Assembly: GCA_009827225.1 (NCBI GenBank)
Contig: WUAI01000021.1
Coordinates: 1-55,463 of the forward strand
Source of the DNA: Flavobacteriaceae bacterium
GTDB taxonomy: Bacteria; Bacteroidota; Bacteroidia; Flavobacteriales; Flavobacteriaceae
DNA length: 55,463 nt
Reading direction: 5' to 3'
Part shown: positions 16,793 through 26,500 of the stretch, piece by piece
Position numbering within the stretch: the first letter of the stretch is position 1
Layout of the letters: each line of letters opens with the position of its first letter
Notes under the pieces: generated by a model
Told to the model about the DNA's origin: nothing
The model's input: only the letters and a program-made list of their open reading frames with translations
Databases searched by the model: none
Translations under genes and position numbers: made by a program

Positions 16793-19456
16793 ATGGAAAA
16801 CAAATTGCACCTCATAACGCCACAATATAGCTCGTTTGTAGACGATCAGGTCCTTACCTCCCATCAGCTAAATGAGTTCATCGAGTATTTTAAGGAACAA
16901 GACCATTTATCGCGTATCTGCCTTACAGGAATAGGAATTGTATGCGGATTTGAACTTTCCGTTTTTGACGAGGAAGGAACAACCATCCAGGTAACACAAG
17001 GATGTGGTATCACTTCAGATGGTGATCTTTTAAAATTGCAACAAAAACCAGGCGTTGGAGTTGAAGTAACTGATAAATCCACCCAGGATTCTAAAAATAT
17101 CATCATACCTCTTGAAACCTACAAACATTACAAGGAATTTGAAGACGCAGATGCTAAATATGAGCATTTCAGAAGCGGAGAAAACACTATCGACCTTTGG
17201 GAACTTATACCCATTGGGGAAGCTAAAGAAGATGATGAGGAAATCGAAGATCTCGACTTAAGTGATAAAGTAGCGATACTTTACCTGGAAAATTTTGAGG
17301 AAGATCCCAGCAATTGTACCGGAAATGATTGTGATAATCAGGGTCAGCCAAATGTTCAAAATGTAAAAATACTCCTGGCCACTAAAGAAGATGTGGAAAA
17401 TGTCGTGATCAATGAGGATGAAATCTTCACAAAATATGATCTGTTCGAAGAATTGGCAGCCTTACCGGAAACTGCAGTGGACAAACTCGTACTAAGAACG
17501 GGTCTGGGCAGTGATAATAACATTTCAGATTACAGCACATTGGCAGCTGCTTACAAAGACACTATCACAGAGGCCAAGCAGGGTCTGCACGATGCATATA
17601 CCGATTTATTTAGTGCTTTCGGGGAAATTCTTGATATCAACGGAGGTACACAGAACACGGTGTTGAACCAGATTGACGCATTGGACGATTTCACAGAAGA
17701 TGATAAAGTTCAATACCGGTATGATCTTACGCATGATATTAGTGATTCATTTAATGAAATCTTGAGATTACTCATCAAGGTAAAAACTGAGTGCTGCCCT
17801 AATGTGAATTCCTTTCCGAAGCATTTACTTTTAGGTTGTTTGGAACCGGAACAAACAGATTACCCGGAATTGCGTCATCAGTGGTATCCGTCCCCAACCA
17901 ATACCCAGTATGAAACCTATGTAAAGCTGGCAAAAAACCTGATGCAACGTGTTGTGATCATGCTGGACAACTTCAACTTAAACACCGAAGGAGATCTTCA
18001 AATTACCCCTTCAAAATTGTGTAGCGACTTAGGTGAAAAAGCCATTCCGGAGTATTATACCTTAGATGATTCTTTGTTGAAGACCTGGGATTATTTCAAA
18101 ACTGAAAATTTAAAGAGCAACTATAACCTCAGTTACCACAAAGATTTACTGGCTCCCAGTTCCTGGGTGCAAAATCCGCTGAAGGTCTCATTGGATTGCC
18201 ATGATTTCTTCAGAATTGAAGGACTTCAAGGTTCCAATGCTTATGAGAGCTATGATAAGATAAGAGAAATTATAAGGGAATTCGGACTCGACTTCGAGTG
18301 TTTATTGTTCGATATAAAGGATGATGCGATTGACTTAAAATCTTTCATCAAGGAAAATCCTTCGATTGAACATCGAGCAGGAACACCAAGAGGCGGGACG
18401 TTTATTCTGATAAGTGAACAGGAAAATGTGGTTGCAGATTTCTGTCTGAGCTATAAAGCTTCCATCAATGAAACAGGCGGCGGTTGCTGTACTTTACGGG
18501 AATGCTCATACCCATGGATCAGTTCCCTTAAATATCTGAATAATTTAGCAAGAAGTTTAAAAGGGACACAAAGTGTGAACAAACCTATGCCACAGAATTA
18601 TATTTTGAATGTAGTGGAATATACCATCAATGGAACCCGGCTTATCAATACAACCGTACCCATTGTAATTCCTATGTGGAATATATTTAACCGAAGAATG
18701 CATGCCATTACCGAAGCATTGAATAATCGCTTCCACGACGGAGTGGTATTCGATTATAACGAAAACGAAAAGAAGTTTCTGATTACCTACGCCAAGGACG
18801 ATACCTTTAAAATCAGGTTCCAGGAGGCAACAGTGAGCAGTGAAAATCCTACTTACACTTATAGTCCTAATGGTATGTTCAGAAACAATAAAATATTCCG
18901 TCAAAAAATGATGACCTGCAGAGAACTGCGGGCCTATAGCGCCTCCTTCTATAAGGATCTTCAGAAACAACTCGCTCCGGTGGACAAAGATGATGACTAC
19001 GGAGTATATGACGAAAAATGGAGAAAATGGCAAGACTATCGTGATCGCATGGTGAACCATGAGTTCTTTAGTGATACTCCAAGATTCCCAACACGAATTA
19101 ATGATCTTCCGCAAAGTGTACGTCCTACCCTGGATGCAATCTTGAGAGATTTAAGAGCCATTGACAATGAAATTGAAATCTATTTGGACGGTGAATGGGT
19201 TAATGGTACCTGGTTAAGTTCTGAAATGATCGATCATTACAATCAGAATCCGAACGACACCCATGACCCAATAATCTTATTTATGAAGTTGAGAGTTAGC
19301 CTTCACAACAAACAACTAAAAAAGGAAACTCATTTATCGATTTATATCACTAATAGAGATTATAGTACAGCGTATGACAGCTTGATTGAAGAGTATTGCC
19401 ACGAAGCCGATTTCTATTTTGCACCCGCGAATGGATCACGAGCATTAAGGCTATAA
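16793..19456 (+). CDS. Conserved eCIS-locus protein of unknown role, 887 aa
   Basis: The N-terminus (VDDQVLTSHQLNEFIEYFKE, then RICLTGIGIVCGFELSV) is a motif I associate with Bacteroidota contractile-system loci, but I cannot assign a named family. Other marks are a Cys-containing segment near 176-186 (CTGNDCDNQGQ) after a beta-strand (VAILYLENFEED), and another near 563-572 (GGGCCTLREC). The position after the wedge genes and before the tape measure is where PVC encodes its fibre (Pvc13), but no adenovirus-like fibre repeats are visible. It is probably a particle component such as a baseplate-peripheral or fibre-network protein; this is an inference from place and size. Confidence 0.75.
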   Translation: MENKLHLITPQYSSFVDDQVLTSHQLNEFIEYFKEQDHLSRICLTGIGIVCGFELSVFDEEGTTIQVTQGCGITSDGDLLKLQQKPGVGVEVTDKSTQDSKNIIIPLETYKHYKEFEDADAKYEHFRSGENTIDLWELIPIGEAKEDDEEIEDLDLSDKVAILYLENFEEDPSNCTGNDCDNQGQPNVQNVKILLATKEDVENVVINEDEIFTKYDLFEELAALPETAVDKLVLRTGLGSDNNISDYSTLAAAYKDTITEAKQGLHDAYTDLFSAFGEILDINGGTQNTVLNQIDALDDFTEDDKVQYRYDLTHDISDSFNEILRLLIKVKTECCPNVNSFPKHLLLGCLEPEQTDYPELRHQWYPSPTNTQYETYVKLAKNLMQRVVIMLDNFNLNTEGDLQITPSKLCSDLGEKAIPEYYTLDDSLLKTWDYFKTENLKSNYNLSYHKDLLAPSSWVQNPLKVSLDCHDFFRIEGLQGSNAYESYDKIREIIREFGLDFECLLFDIKDDAIDLKSFIKENPSIEHRAGTPRGGTFILISEQENVVADFCLSYKASINETGGGCCTLRECSYPWISSLKYLNNLARSLKGTQSVNKPMPQNYILNVVEYTINGTRLINTTVPIVIPMWNIFNRRMHAITEALNNRFHDGVVFDYNENEKKFLITYAKDDTFKIRFQEATVSSENPTYTYSPNGMFRNNKIFRQKMMTCRELRAYSASFYKDLQKQLAPVDKDDDYGVYDEKWRKWQDYRDRMVNHEFFSDTPRFPTRINDLPQSVRPTLDAILRDLRAIDNEIEIYLDGEWVNGTWLSSEMIDHYNQNPNDTHDPIILFMKLRVSLHNKQLKKETHLSIYITNRDYSTAYDSLIEEYCHEADFYFAPANGSRALRL

Positions 19457-19462
19457 AAAGTC

Positions 19463-19518
19463 GAAAGCTCCAATGTAGAACAGTGGAGCTTTCAAGGGGT
19501 CCGGTTGCCCGGTGACCC
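19463..19518 (+). ncRNA. Two strong RNA hairpins between eCIS genes (processing or attenuation site)
   Basis: Stem 1 is GAAAGCTCCA (19463-19472) with TGGAGCTTTC (19484-19493) and an 11-nt loop. Stem 2 is GGGTC-CGG (19497-19504) with CCG-GT-GACCC (19509-19518). No T-tract follows, so a standard intrinsic terminator is unlikely. The remaining spacer up to the ATG at 19578 adds only a weak TGAG/CTCA pairing. This is the longest internal spacer of the structural operon (121 bp), separating particle proteins from the tape measure and cargo. Confidence 0.5.
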
Positions 19519-19577
19519 AGTGAGACACTTACGCCTCATTACAGACACTAAAGTAAGAATTATATTTTTAAAATACA

Positions 19578-21164
19578 ATGTCTCAACCGAAAAATATCAT
19601 AAAAAAAATGACCGTGGATGTAGAAACAAATTCTATGGCCATTGGTTTGCAAATTAAGGATGATATAAGTGGTTTTTTGAGGCAAAATATATTTCCGAAA
19701 ATTGACCAGTTGGTGAATAAGAATATACCTGATACGGAGATTTGGAAATACGATCGCATTGAAATAGATCTATCTCTGGATGAGGGACAAAATCTTGATT
19801 TGCTTACCGCGAAAATTGTATCGGATTTTGAGCAAGCCACCGGAACCTCAGAAACGAAAAAAGGTTCAGAAAGAGTCCAATTTAACCGTAAAATTCCACT
19901 CGCTAAAAGCAATATTTATGCTTTTAAAGAATACCTGATCAGGGGAAAATATCCATGGTGGTTTGACACCAAATCGACGATCAATGCAATAGACATTTTG
20001 GAGTCAGCCCCCCAGGAAATAAAAGAACTATCATTTGATGATTTAAATTCAATAAATAGTTTAAAAAGAATAATATATCAACTTACTAATCAGGAGGTTA
20101 CGTTAATTTATAAAGTACTTGATAATCAGACGATTGGCACTCTTGTTTCTGCTTCGGAGATACCAAAATTAATACGGAAAAACGAATTCAAAGAGCAATT
20201 TTGGAAAGCCCTTTTTCAATTTAAATCGAACAATAATAAAGTGCAATTCATCCGGGACTTTAATCGGTTAATTGCTAATCATGCCAAGAAAGGTATTATG
20301 AACGATAATTCGATGGTGTCTTTAGATGTTTCTGAAACAAAAAAATTTATTGAACTGTGTGAATTCTGCATCGACGAATTGGACGTTCATATCATACCTG
20401 AAATTGTAAATTCCAACGAATTACGAGTCTCTCATCAGACGAATAAAGCCAATGCCAAAAGCGAGTTGCAGACCACTAAAAAAGAGGTTAATTCATGGGC
20501 ACGAGAAGCAAATTCTTCTGAGGATATCATTCGTATTGCAATAAGTGCAGATTCTTCAATTAAAAAAGAGAATTATCCTAAGGAAAATGAAGTGTCACTA
20601 GATCCAAAAATGGATACCTTTAATACCGTGGAGACTCCTATTGACAGATCATTTGAAATAGATGAAAACGATGGCTTGTTGGTTGAGAATGCAGGATTGG
20701 TATTAATCCATCCCTTTATCAAACATTTCTTTCAAAATCTTGATTTGCTAGACGGGAATCAGATACAAGAAGACAAAATCGACAAAGCGGTACATATATT
20801 ACATTACCTCGCAACCAAAAAAGAGCAACCTTTTGAATATGAGTTGATATTTGAAAAGTTCCTCTGTGGAATACCCGAGGACTACCCATTGAAGCGGTTT
20901 ATTTCACTCACAAACAAAGAAAAAGAGTCGTGCACCACCTTGCTTGAGGCAATGCTCTCCCACTGGGATGCGCTAAAAACAAATTCGGTAGATGCTTTGA
21001 GAAGTGAATTCCTGATGCGCGATGGAAAGTTAACAGTGGAAAACGAGCTGGAAAAGTTATATGTAGAACGCAAAACACAAGACATTCTTCTGGATAGATT
21101 ACCCTGGAATATCAGCATGGTTAAACTACCGTGGAAAACTGATATGTTATATGTGGAATGGTAA
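19578..21164 (+). CDS. eCIS tape-measure protein (CIS_TMP, Pvc14-like)
   Basis: A 528-aa protein with both conserved ends of the CIS tape-measure family. The N-terminus (KMTVDVETNSMAIGLQIKDD to YDRIEIDLSLDEG) and the C-terminal block (ENAGLVLIHPFIKHFFQNLD; AVHILHYLATKKEQPFEYEL; KFLCGIPEDYPLKRFI; WDALKTNSVDALRSEFLMRDG; ILLDRLPWNISMVKLPW; VEW at the end) match closely. The middle (about 270-365) is a polar, low-conservation linker. In this family the protein sets tube length. It starts after the hairpin spacer, 10 bp before the first cargo gene. Confidence 0.92.
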   Translation: MSQPKNIIKKMTVDVETNSMAIGLQIKDDISGFLRQNIFPKIDQLVNKNIPDTEIWKYDRIEIDLSLDEGQNLDLLTAKIVSDFEQATGTSETKKGSERVQFNRKIPLAKSNIYAFKEYLIRGKYPWWFDTKSTINAIDILESAPQEIKELSFDDLNSINSLKRIIYQLTNQEVTLIYKVLDNQTIGTLVSASEIPKLIRKNEFKEQFWKALFQFKSNNNKVQFIRDFNRLIANHAKKGIMNDNSMVSLDVSETKKFIELCEFCIDELDVHIIPEIVNSNELRVSHQTNKANAKSELQTTKKEVNSWAREANSSEDIIRIAISADSSIKKENYPKENEVSLDPKMDTFNTVETPIDRSFEIDENDGLLVENAGLVLIHPFIKHFFQNLDLLDGNQIQEDKIDKAVHILHYLATKKEQPFEYELIFEKFLCGIPEDYPLKRFISLTNKEKESCTTLLEAMLSHWDALKTNSVDALRSEFLMRDGKLTVENELEKLYVERKTQDILLDRLPWNISMVKLPWKTDMLYVEW

Positions 21165-21174
21165 ATTTTGACCT

Positions 21175-22758
21175 ATGAAACGAATTAAGAAAAGAAAAAA
21201 AGCAGGATTGGGAAATAAGACGGAGAGCAAAGGGCCCTTCTTCCCTTCTGTACAGACCAAACTTACCGTAGGTAAGGCGGATGATGCTTTTGAGAAAGAA
21301 GCCGACCAGGTGGCCGATAAAGTTACTGGGAAGTCTGGTGAGCAATCCTCTATTCAAAAAATGGAAAGCAAGGAGGAAGAACCTGTGCAACAAAAACCAT
21401 TCGCTGAAATATCTTCTATTCAGAAGAAAGGAGCGCCCGAAGAAGAAAAAGAGGCCCCGGCTCAGAAGAAAGAGAAAGAGGAAGAACCCATCCAAAAGCA
21501 AGGAGTTGATGAAGAAGAGGCTGTTCAGCAGAAACAGGAAGCCGAAGAAGAACCTGTACAAAAGCAGGAAGAAGAGGAAGCGGCCCAACCCAAAGGTGAA
21601 GAAGAGGAAGAAGCAGCTCAAACAAAAGGTGAAGAGGAAGAAGAAGCGGCTCAACCTAAGGAAGAGGAAGAGGTCCAGGAAAAGAGTATGGGCCACGCTC
21701 AATCGAGATCTATAGAATCCAGGTTGAAAAAATCAAAGGGGAAGGGACAGATGATGGATGCCAAAACCAAGGCCGAAATGGAGCATGGTTTTGGTGCCGA
21801 TTTCAGCGACGTAAAAATTCATACGGATTCCGAAGCTGAAAGAATGTCCCGCGATATGGGAGCTCAAGCGTTTACGCATGGCAAGGATATTTACTTCAAC
21901 GAAGGTAAATTCGATCCAAACTCTAGGTCCGGAAAGCATCTTCTCGCTCATGAACTCACACATACGATACAACAAGGCCATCGCAAACAGAAAGTACAAA
22001 GAAAGAAAGGCAATCAATCCTTAATGAGCCGAATGAAGGAATTGAAGGACATCGCGCTAAATGACTCACAAAACTTTACACCGGCACTTCGTTCCGAATT
22101 CGTGAGCGGACTGAATACGATCTTTCAAGGGATGGAGGTGAATCATTTTGGACATGCCAATGTACAGGAGATGCCGGCGAAAATGCAGCCAAAATCCATA
22201 TACTTCACATTAGATTCAACCTATCATAAAGGAAATCCTGCGGTGACCAAGTCGGGGGCCGTAATGCCCGGCAATTGGTTTATCCCGAATAGAAGTATTC
22301 CTGGACAGCAAAACGAAGCCGTGATTTTTTTAGGTCCGAATTGTATACAGGATACCATGTCTTATACGCAATCGGTACTTGAGCACGAGGCGGTTCATGT
22401 GGATCAGAATTACAATAACACGAGAGATGCTAAGGCCAGCAATGATGAAGTCATCGCATATTCAGAACAATTCAGTCGAATTTATTCCTTCTCGGAAGGA
22501 GAAATTTATGGGCACCTAGTGAATTGGTTAAAAGCATATGCCCCTGCGGACGAATCCTTCCAGAAAAAAGCAGTGGAACGCACCATATATCATTTGATGT
22601 ATCGATTCGACAGGATGCTAGCCCAATTTGTGATGAACGAGATTGATCCGGTTAAAAAGTGGATTGAAGACCGTTTGCCGGAAGCACGAAAAGAAGCCGC
22701 GAGAGAGGCATTGTCTTATGTGGAATACACGCTGAATGAATTATCAAACAGAAAATAA
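21175..22758 (+). CDS. DUF4157 eCIS cargo protein with second HExxH domain (putative metalloprotease effector)
   Basis: A 527-aa protein. After a basic start comes the cargo-type leader FFPSVQTKLTVG to EKEADQVADKV (22-50), then a Glu/Gln/Lys-rich low-complexity stretch (about 55-170) with three EEEEAAQxK repeats. The DUF4157 domain (about 195-270) carries HELTH at 259-263. A separate C-terminal domain (about 280-527) has HEAVH at 404-408 with glutamates at 425 and 431 (NDEVIAYSEQF), the layout of a gluzincin-like zinc site. DUF4157 proteins are a known marker of eCIS cargo. Cleavage activity of either motif is inference. The lipoprotein and 108-aa genes follow directly and may be linked to it. 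Confidence 0.85.
   Translation: MKRIKKRKKAGLGNKTESKGPFFPSVQTKLTVGKADDAFEKEADQVADKVTGKSGEQSSIQKMESKEEEPVQQKPFAEISSIQKKGAPEEEKEAPAQKKEKEEEPIQKQGVDEEEAVQQKQEAEEEPVQKQEEEEAAQPKGEEEEEAAQTKGEEEEEAAQPKEEEEVQEKSMGHAQSRSIESRLKKSKGKGQMMDAKTKAEMEHGFGADFSDVKIHTDSEAERMSRDMGAQAFTHGKDIYFNEGKFDPNSRSGKHLLAHELTHTIQQGHRKQKVQRKKGNQSLMSRMKELKDIALNDSQNFTPALRSEFVSGLNTIFQGMEVNHFGHANVQEMPAKMQPKSIYFTLDSTYHKGNPAVTKSGAVMPGNWFIPNRSIPGQQNEAVIFLGPNCIQDTMSYTQSVLEHEAVHVDQNYNNTRDAKASNDEVIAYSEQFSRIYSFSEGEIYGHLVNWLKAYAPADESFQKKAVERTIYHLMYRFDRMLAQFVMNEIDPVKKWIEDRLPEARKEAAREALSYVEYTLNELSNRK
21568..21660 (+). repeat. Tandem in-frame Glu/Ala/Gln repeats in the DUF4157 protein
   Basis: Three units encode EEEEAAQPKG (21568-21597), EEEEEAAQTKG (21598-21630) and EEEEEAAQPK (21631-21660). 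Synonymous codons differ among units, so the protein pattern is kept while DNA identity has decayed. Shorter EEEPVQ(K/Q)-type units precede it. Length variation among relatives would be expected here. Confidence 0.8.
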
Positions 22759-22772
22759 TTAATCTTCGATAT
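22756..22772 (+). repeat. 17-nt element, copy 2, before the lipoprotein gene
   Basis: TAATTAATCTTCGATAT differs at one base from the element at 6732-6748. It overlaps the TAA of the first DUF4157 gene and ends two bases before the lipoprotein ATG at 22774, so it also occupies the ribosome-binding region. Function unknown. Confidence 0.35.
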
Positions 22773-22773
22773 T

Positions 22774-23226
22774 ATGAGAACAAAAATTAAAATTTTACTC
22801 GTTTTGGGAGCATTGTTTTTTGCTTCCTGCGCCACTTACTACGACCATTACACATTGACCCAGACGGTAGAGGCTAAAGCAATGATGGATTCACTAATAG
22901 CCAATGCGACCAACGATTTTGCAGATCACGAAACCGAGGTCAATGCGATGAAAGAGCAGATCAATAAAATGGTGATCTATGAAACTGCTAAAGACAAGGA
23001 TATCATCATGTTAAAAATGTGGCAACTTCTGGCTTCCGAGAATTCCGCTGTTCAGGACTTCTTTGAAACCTGGGAAAGTCAGGGAAGCATGAGTGAAGCA
23101 TTTATACCAGAGTTTAAACCTGAAATCAACAACCTATTTGATCTTATGATCGACTACGAATCGAAGAAAGACAAAAAGGCCGAAAACGCCCTTATGGGAA
23201 TACTAAACCTAGCCATTAACCCTTAA
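22774..23226 (+). CDS. Small lipoprotein in the eCIS cargo region
   Basis: A 150-aa lipoprotein precursor. It has a hydrophobic signal (KILLVLGALFFASC) with lipobox FASC and lipidation Cys19, followed by a mainly helical, charged domain (EAKAMMDSLIANATNDF; KPEINNLFDLMIDYESKKDK). I do not recognise a named domain. It lies between the two DUF4157 genes, 15 bp after the first, and is followed after 10 bp by the 108-aa gene, so the three may be one unit. Possible roles are a membrane-side immunity protein for the upstream metalloprotease-like cargo, or an envelope factor for particle release; neither is proven. Confidence 0.8.
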   Translation: MRTKIKILLVLGALFFASCATYYDHYTLTQTVEAKAMMDSLIANATNDFADHETEVNAMKEQINKMVIYETAKDKDIIMLKMWQLLASENSAVQDFFETWESQGSMSEAFIPEFKPEINNLFDLMIDYESKKDKKAENALMGILNLAINP

Positions 23227-23236
23227 AATTTAAATC

Positions 23237-23563
23237 ATGGATTTCGAACAATTATTCAAAGACTTAAAATCCGATGTGCTGGCATTGGTAAAAGATAAAT
23301 TTGGAGAAGAAGGACAAAATATTAAGAACGACGTTGCTGAATTCTTCGACCAGGCAAAGGCTAAACTAAAACGCTGGACCGAAATGCTGGCGGCGGGCGT
23401 GATCACCAAGGATGAATATGAGCTACTGCTTAAAAGTCAGAAGGACCTCGTGATCATGAAAACCTTAAACAAAGCAGGTATTTCAAAGATCAAATTAGGA
23501 CACTTCAAGAACAGTGTGATCAAACTAATCATTAAAAAAGTACTGCTGGTTATCGGATTGTAG
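23237..23563 (+). CDS. Small helical protein paired with the lipoprotein, unknown function
   Basis: A 108-aa protein, nearly all helical. The N-terminal two thirds are amphipathic (MDFEQLFKDLKSDVLALVKD); the middle LKRWTEMLAAGVITKDEYELL resembles a SHOCT-like short helical hairpin. The C-terminus is basic and hydrophobic (VIKLIIKKVLLVIGL), as in membrane-associating peptides. There is no signal sequence. It lies 10 bp after the lipoprotein and 3 bp before the giant cargo gene. I have an impression that this lipoprotein/small-helical pair recurs in Bacteroidota, but could not verify it. Candidate roles: immunity, chaperone or small membrane-active factor. Confidence 0.75.
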   Translation: MDFEQLFKDLKSDVLALVKDKFGEEGQNIKNDVAEFFDQAKAKLKRWTEMLAAGVITKDEYELLLKSQKDLVIMKTLNKAGISKIKLGHFKNSVIKLIIKKVLLVIGL

Positions 23564-23566
23564 CGA

Positions 23567-26500
23567 ATGAAAGCCTTTGCCAAAAATAACACCCAATCAG
23601 GATCGCCCAATGCACTGGTTCGAAAGAACGGTGCAGATTCCTTTTTTGGGGTGCAGGCAAAGCTTTCCATTGGAAAACAAGGCGACAAGTACGAGCGTGA
23701 AGCCGATTCGGTTGCCGATAAAGTCGTTGCTAAATCGGATACGCAACATAATTTCTTCGGAAAAGGGCAATTCTTCCCGGCAAGTCCGAATCACAATATC
23801 CAACGATCTCCTTTTGAAGAAGTTCAGGAAAAAGGAGAACAAGAGGAAATCCAGGAAAAATCGATAGCTGAAACCATACGACCAGGAGTTCAATTGTCGA
23901 CGGACGATGAGGAGATTCAGGAAAAATGTGCGGAATGCGAAGCGGAAGAAAAAGTACAAAAAGTTCCTTTTGAAGATGCTTCCGCTAAGGAGAATGAGCC
24001 CGTTCAGCAACAAACTGAAGAGGAACCCATTCAGGAGAAATGTGATGATTGCGGTGGTGAAGAACAATCCATTCAGAAGGCCGGTGTTGAATTTCCCGAG
24101 ATCCCGGAGGCAGAGAAAGAAGAAGACACCGTTGAGGCTGTGAAAGAAGAACAGCAGGCGGAAGAAGTTCCTGCTGAAGAAGAGGCCAAAGGAGAAGAGG
24201 CCGCGGGAGGTGAAGAGGGTCCTAAGGCACTATCCATGCCCACACCGCAAAAGGACGAAGAGAAAAAAGACAAACCTAAACTTCAGCAAAAATCGAGCAA
24301 GAACGGCTCATCAAACTCTTCAGAAATCGAATCTTCACTGCAGCAATCCCGTGGGAGTGGATCGAAAATGGCACCCGGTGTCATGCAGGAAATGAATCAA
24401 AGTTTTGGAACCAACTTCGAAAATGTAAACATACATACCGGTTCCAATGCGGTTCAAATGAACAAGGATCTTGGAGCACACGCATTTACCAGTGGTAGTG
24501 ACATTTATTTTAATCAAGGTAAATATGACCCTGAGAGCAAAGAAGGGAAACATTTACTGGCACATGAGTTAACTCATACGATCCAGCAAGGCGCAACGTC
24601 GAACAAGATTCAGCGATTTGCTCCACCCGGTAAGACGGTCACCCCGGAATCAGGGGGAGAAAAACCCAATGATGGTGCTGCGGTAGAAGGTAAATCGAAC
24701 AACAAAATTAATAATGATGATAAGGTAAAAGACGGAGCCGATCTAAGCGACGAGGAGAAAAAAGAGAAGAAAGATCCGCCAAGAGGCGAAGTGCATCAGG
24801 AAAAAGGTGCGGTTCAATCGGAAGGAGTATCCACCCCACCCGTGGACAGAGGTGCTGAAGCCAGTGAAAAGATCGCGGATCAAAAGGCCCAAATGAATGA
24901 ACAGCTTTCTCAGGATGCCGGTGGCGGAGAAGGTGAAGGCGGTACCGAAGGTGCAGAAGCTAAAAACTCAAATATGGCAGAAGCGGATGCCGCTGAAGCC
25001 GGGGCTACCGCCGCGTTACAAAAGGCAAATGCGATTCCTATTCCTGCAAAACCGGAGCCTTTCAAACATCCTAATGTAGTTGCACCGGTAGATAGCGCCG
25101 GACAACCCTTACCTCGCAAGGGCAATATTGATACGCAGGTACGCGGATTAGGTTACATAGCTGAAATGCTGCGCGAGAAGGGCTATGAAATGAAGAAACA
25201 TGGTGCCGAAAAAGAAATACATGCGGCAGGATTGGATGGTTCTCTCGAGACCAGCCGCATGGATCTTGCATTAGCGAAGGAAGGAACTCAAAAAACCGAG
25301 GACCAGAATACGGAACGAAAAGACATTTCAGAAAAATCCAAAAAAGCTTTGGATGAAAGCAAGCAGCGACAGCAGTTTGTGGCCACAGAAGCTCCCGGAT
25401 TAGCCCAGGAAGCCGACAGCGGAAGCTCAGAATCGGGCGCACTTTCGAGTGATGCCGGTGCCAAGGCCAACCAAAGTAAGAGCGAAATTCCGGATGATCC
25501 AGACGCCAAGGCTGATGCAGAAAAGCAAAGTGGTGAAATGGACCAAACCTCCCAGGGGGCTCAGTCCATGGATGAAGCCATTACAAAAACCGGTGAACGC
25601 GCCCGCACATACATCCAGGATGCGGAACAAGCTTCAAAAGATAACCAGCAATCGGAAACCGGTATTTCAGAAACCGATGCTACCATCACCCAGATTGATT
25701 CCCAAGTGGCGATCATGAAAGGTAAAAACGAAGCTAGCCAGGCCAGTATTACCAATTCTGCGGGAGGCCCGGATATTATAAGACAACATGCTAAAGAAAC
25801 CGCCGAGACCGGAGATCAGTTAATTGCAGCTACCATTGTGATGGAAGCCGAGCTGAACTCATTACAGGACGAATATGTCGCCGGAATGAAGGCGATTGAA
25901 AGCAAAGAAGCGGCGGAGGAAAGAGTCAAGAAAGAACAGGAAGAAAAGCAACAGCAGGAGGCATCACCACAAGATCTCGAACTATTTGCAATGGCAGCCA
26001 TGCCGGAAGCCGAGCTTGAAGAGCACATTAAGAATAAGAAGCCTGAGGAGAAAGAAGGCTTGATGGCTGCGTTGGATAAGATGATCGCCCAAACACCGGA
26101 TGATGGCACTGAAGCCACTGAAGGCAAGAGGTTTGAGGTCAAACTTTCTTCGGGAGAAGGTGGCCCAACCGATCCGCGTCAGCCACAAATCGACGAAGTC
26201 GACAATCAACGAATCACTCGTCTTGGTGGCGTGATGAGTATTGCCGATCAAAACATGTCTCATCTTACCGTAGCACAGCAAAAGATACTGGCTCAAAAAC
26301 TGGTAGGAGAATCTATTACGGATGACATTAAGAATATCAGCGTACAACAGATGGCCAAGGGAATGATCGAAGGAATGATCAACCCGATGGCTTCCCTGGA
26401 AGGCGTTGTGGGCGGATTTGAAAAGACCTTTAGCGGTGTTGCAAATATCTTTAATGCAGATGCCTGGGCTAAAGATCCGTTAGGTAATCTCCTGCAAATT

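Noticed and set aside
21121-21702. Leftward 193-aa frame rich in Phe/Leu
   Set aside because: It is the mirror of the Glu/Lys-rich repeat region of the DUF4157 gene and has no independent support.
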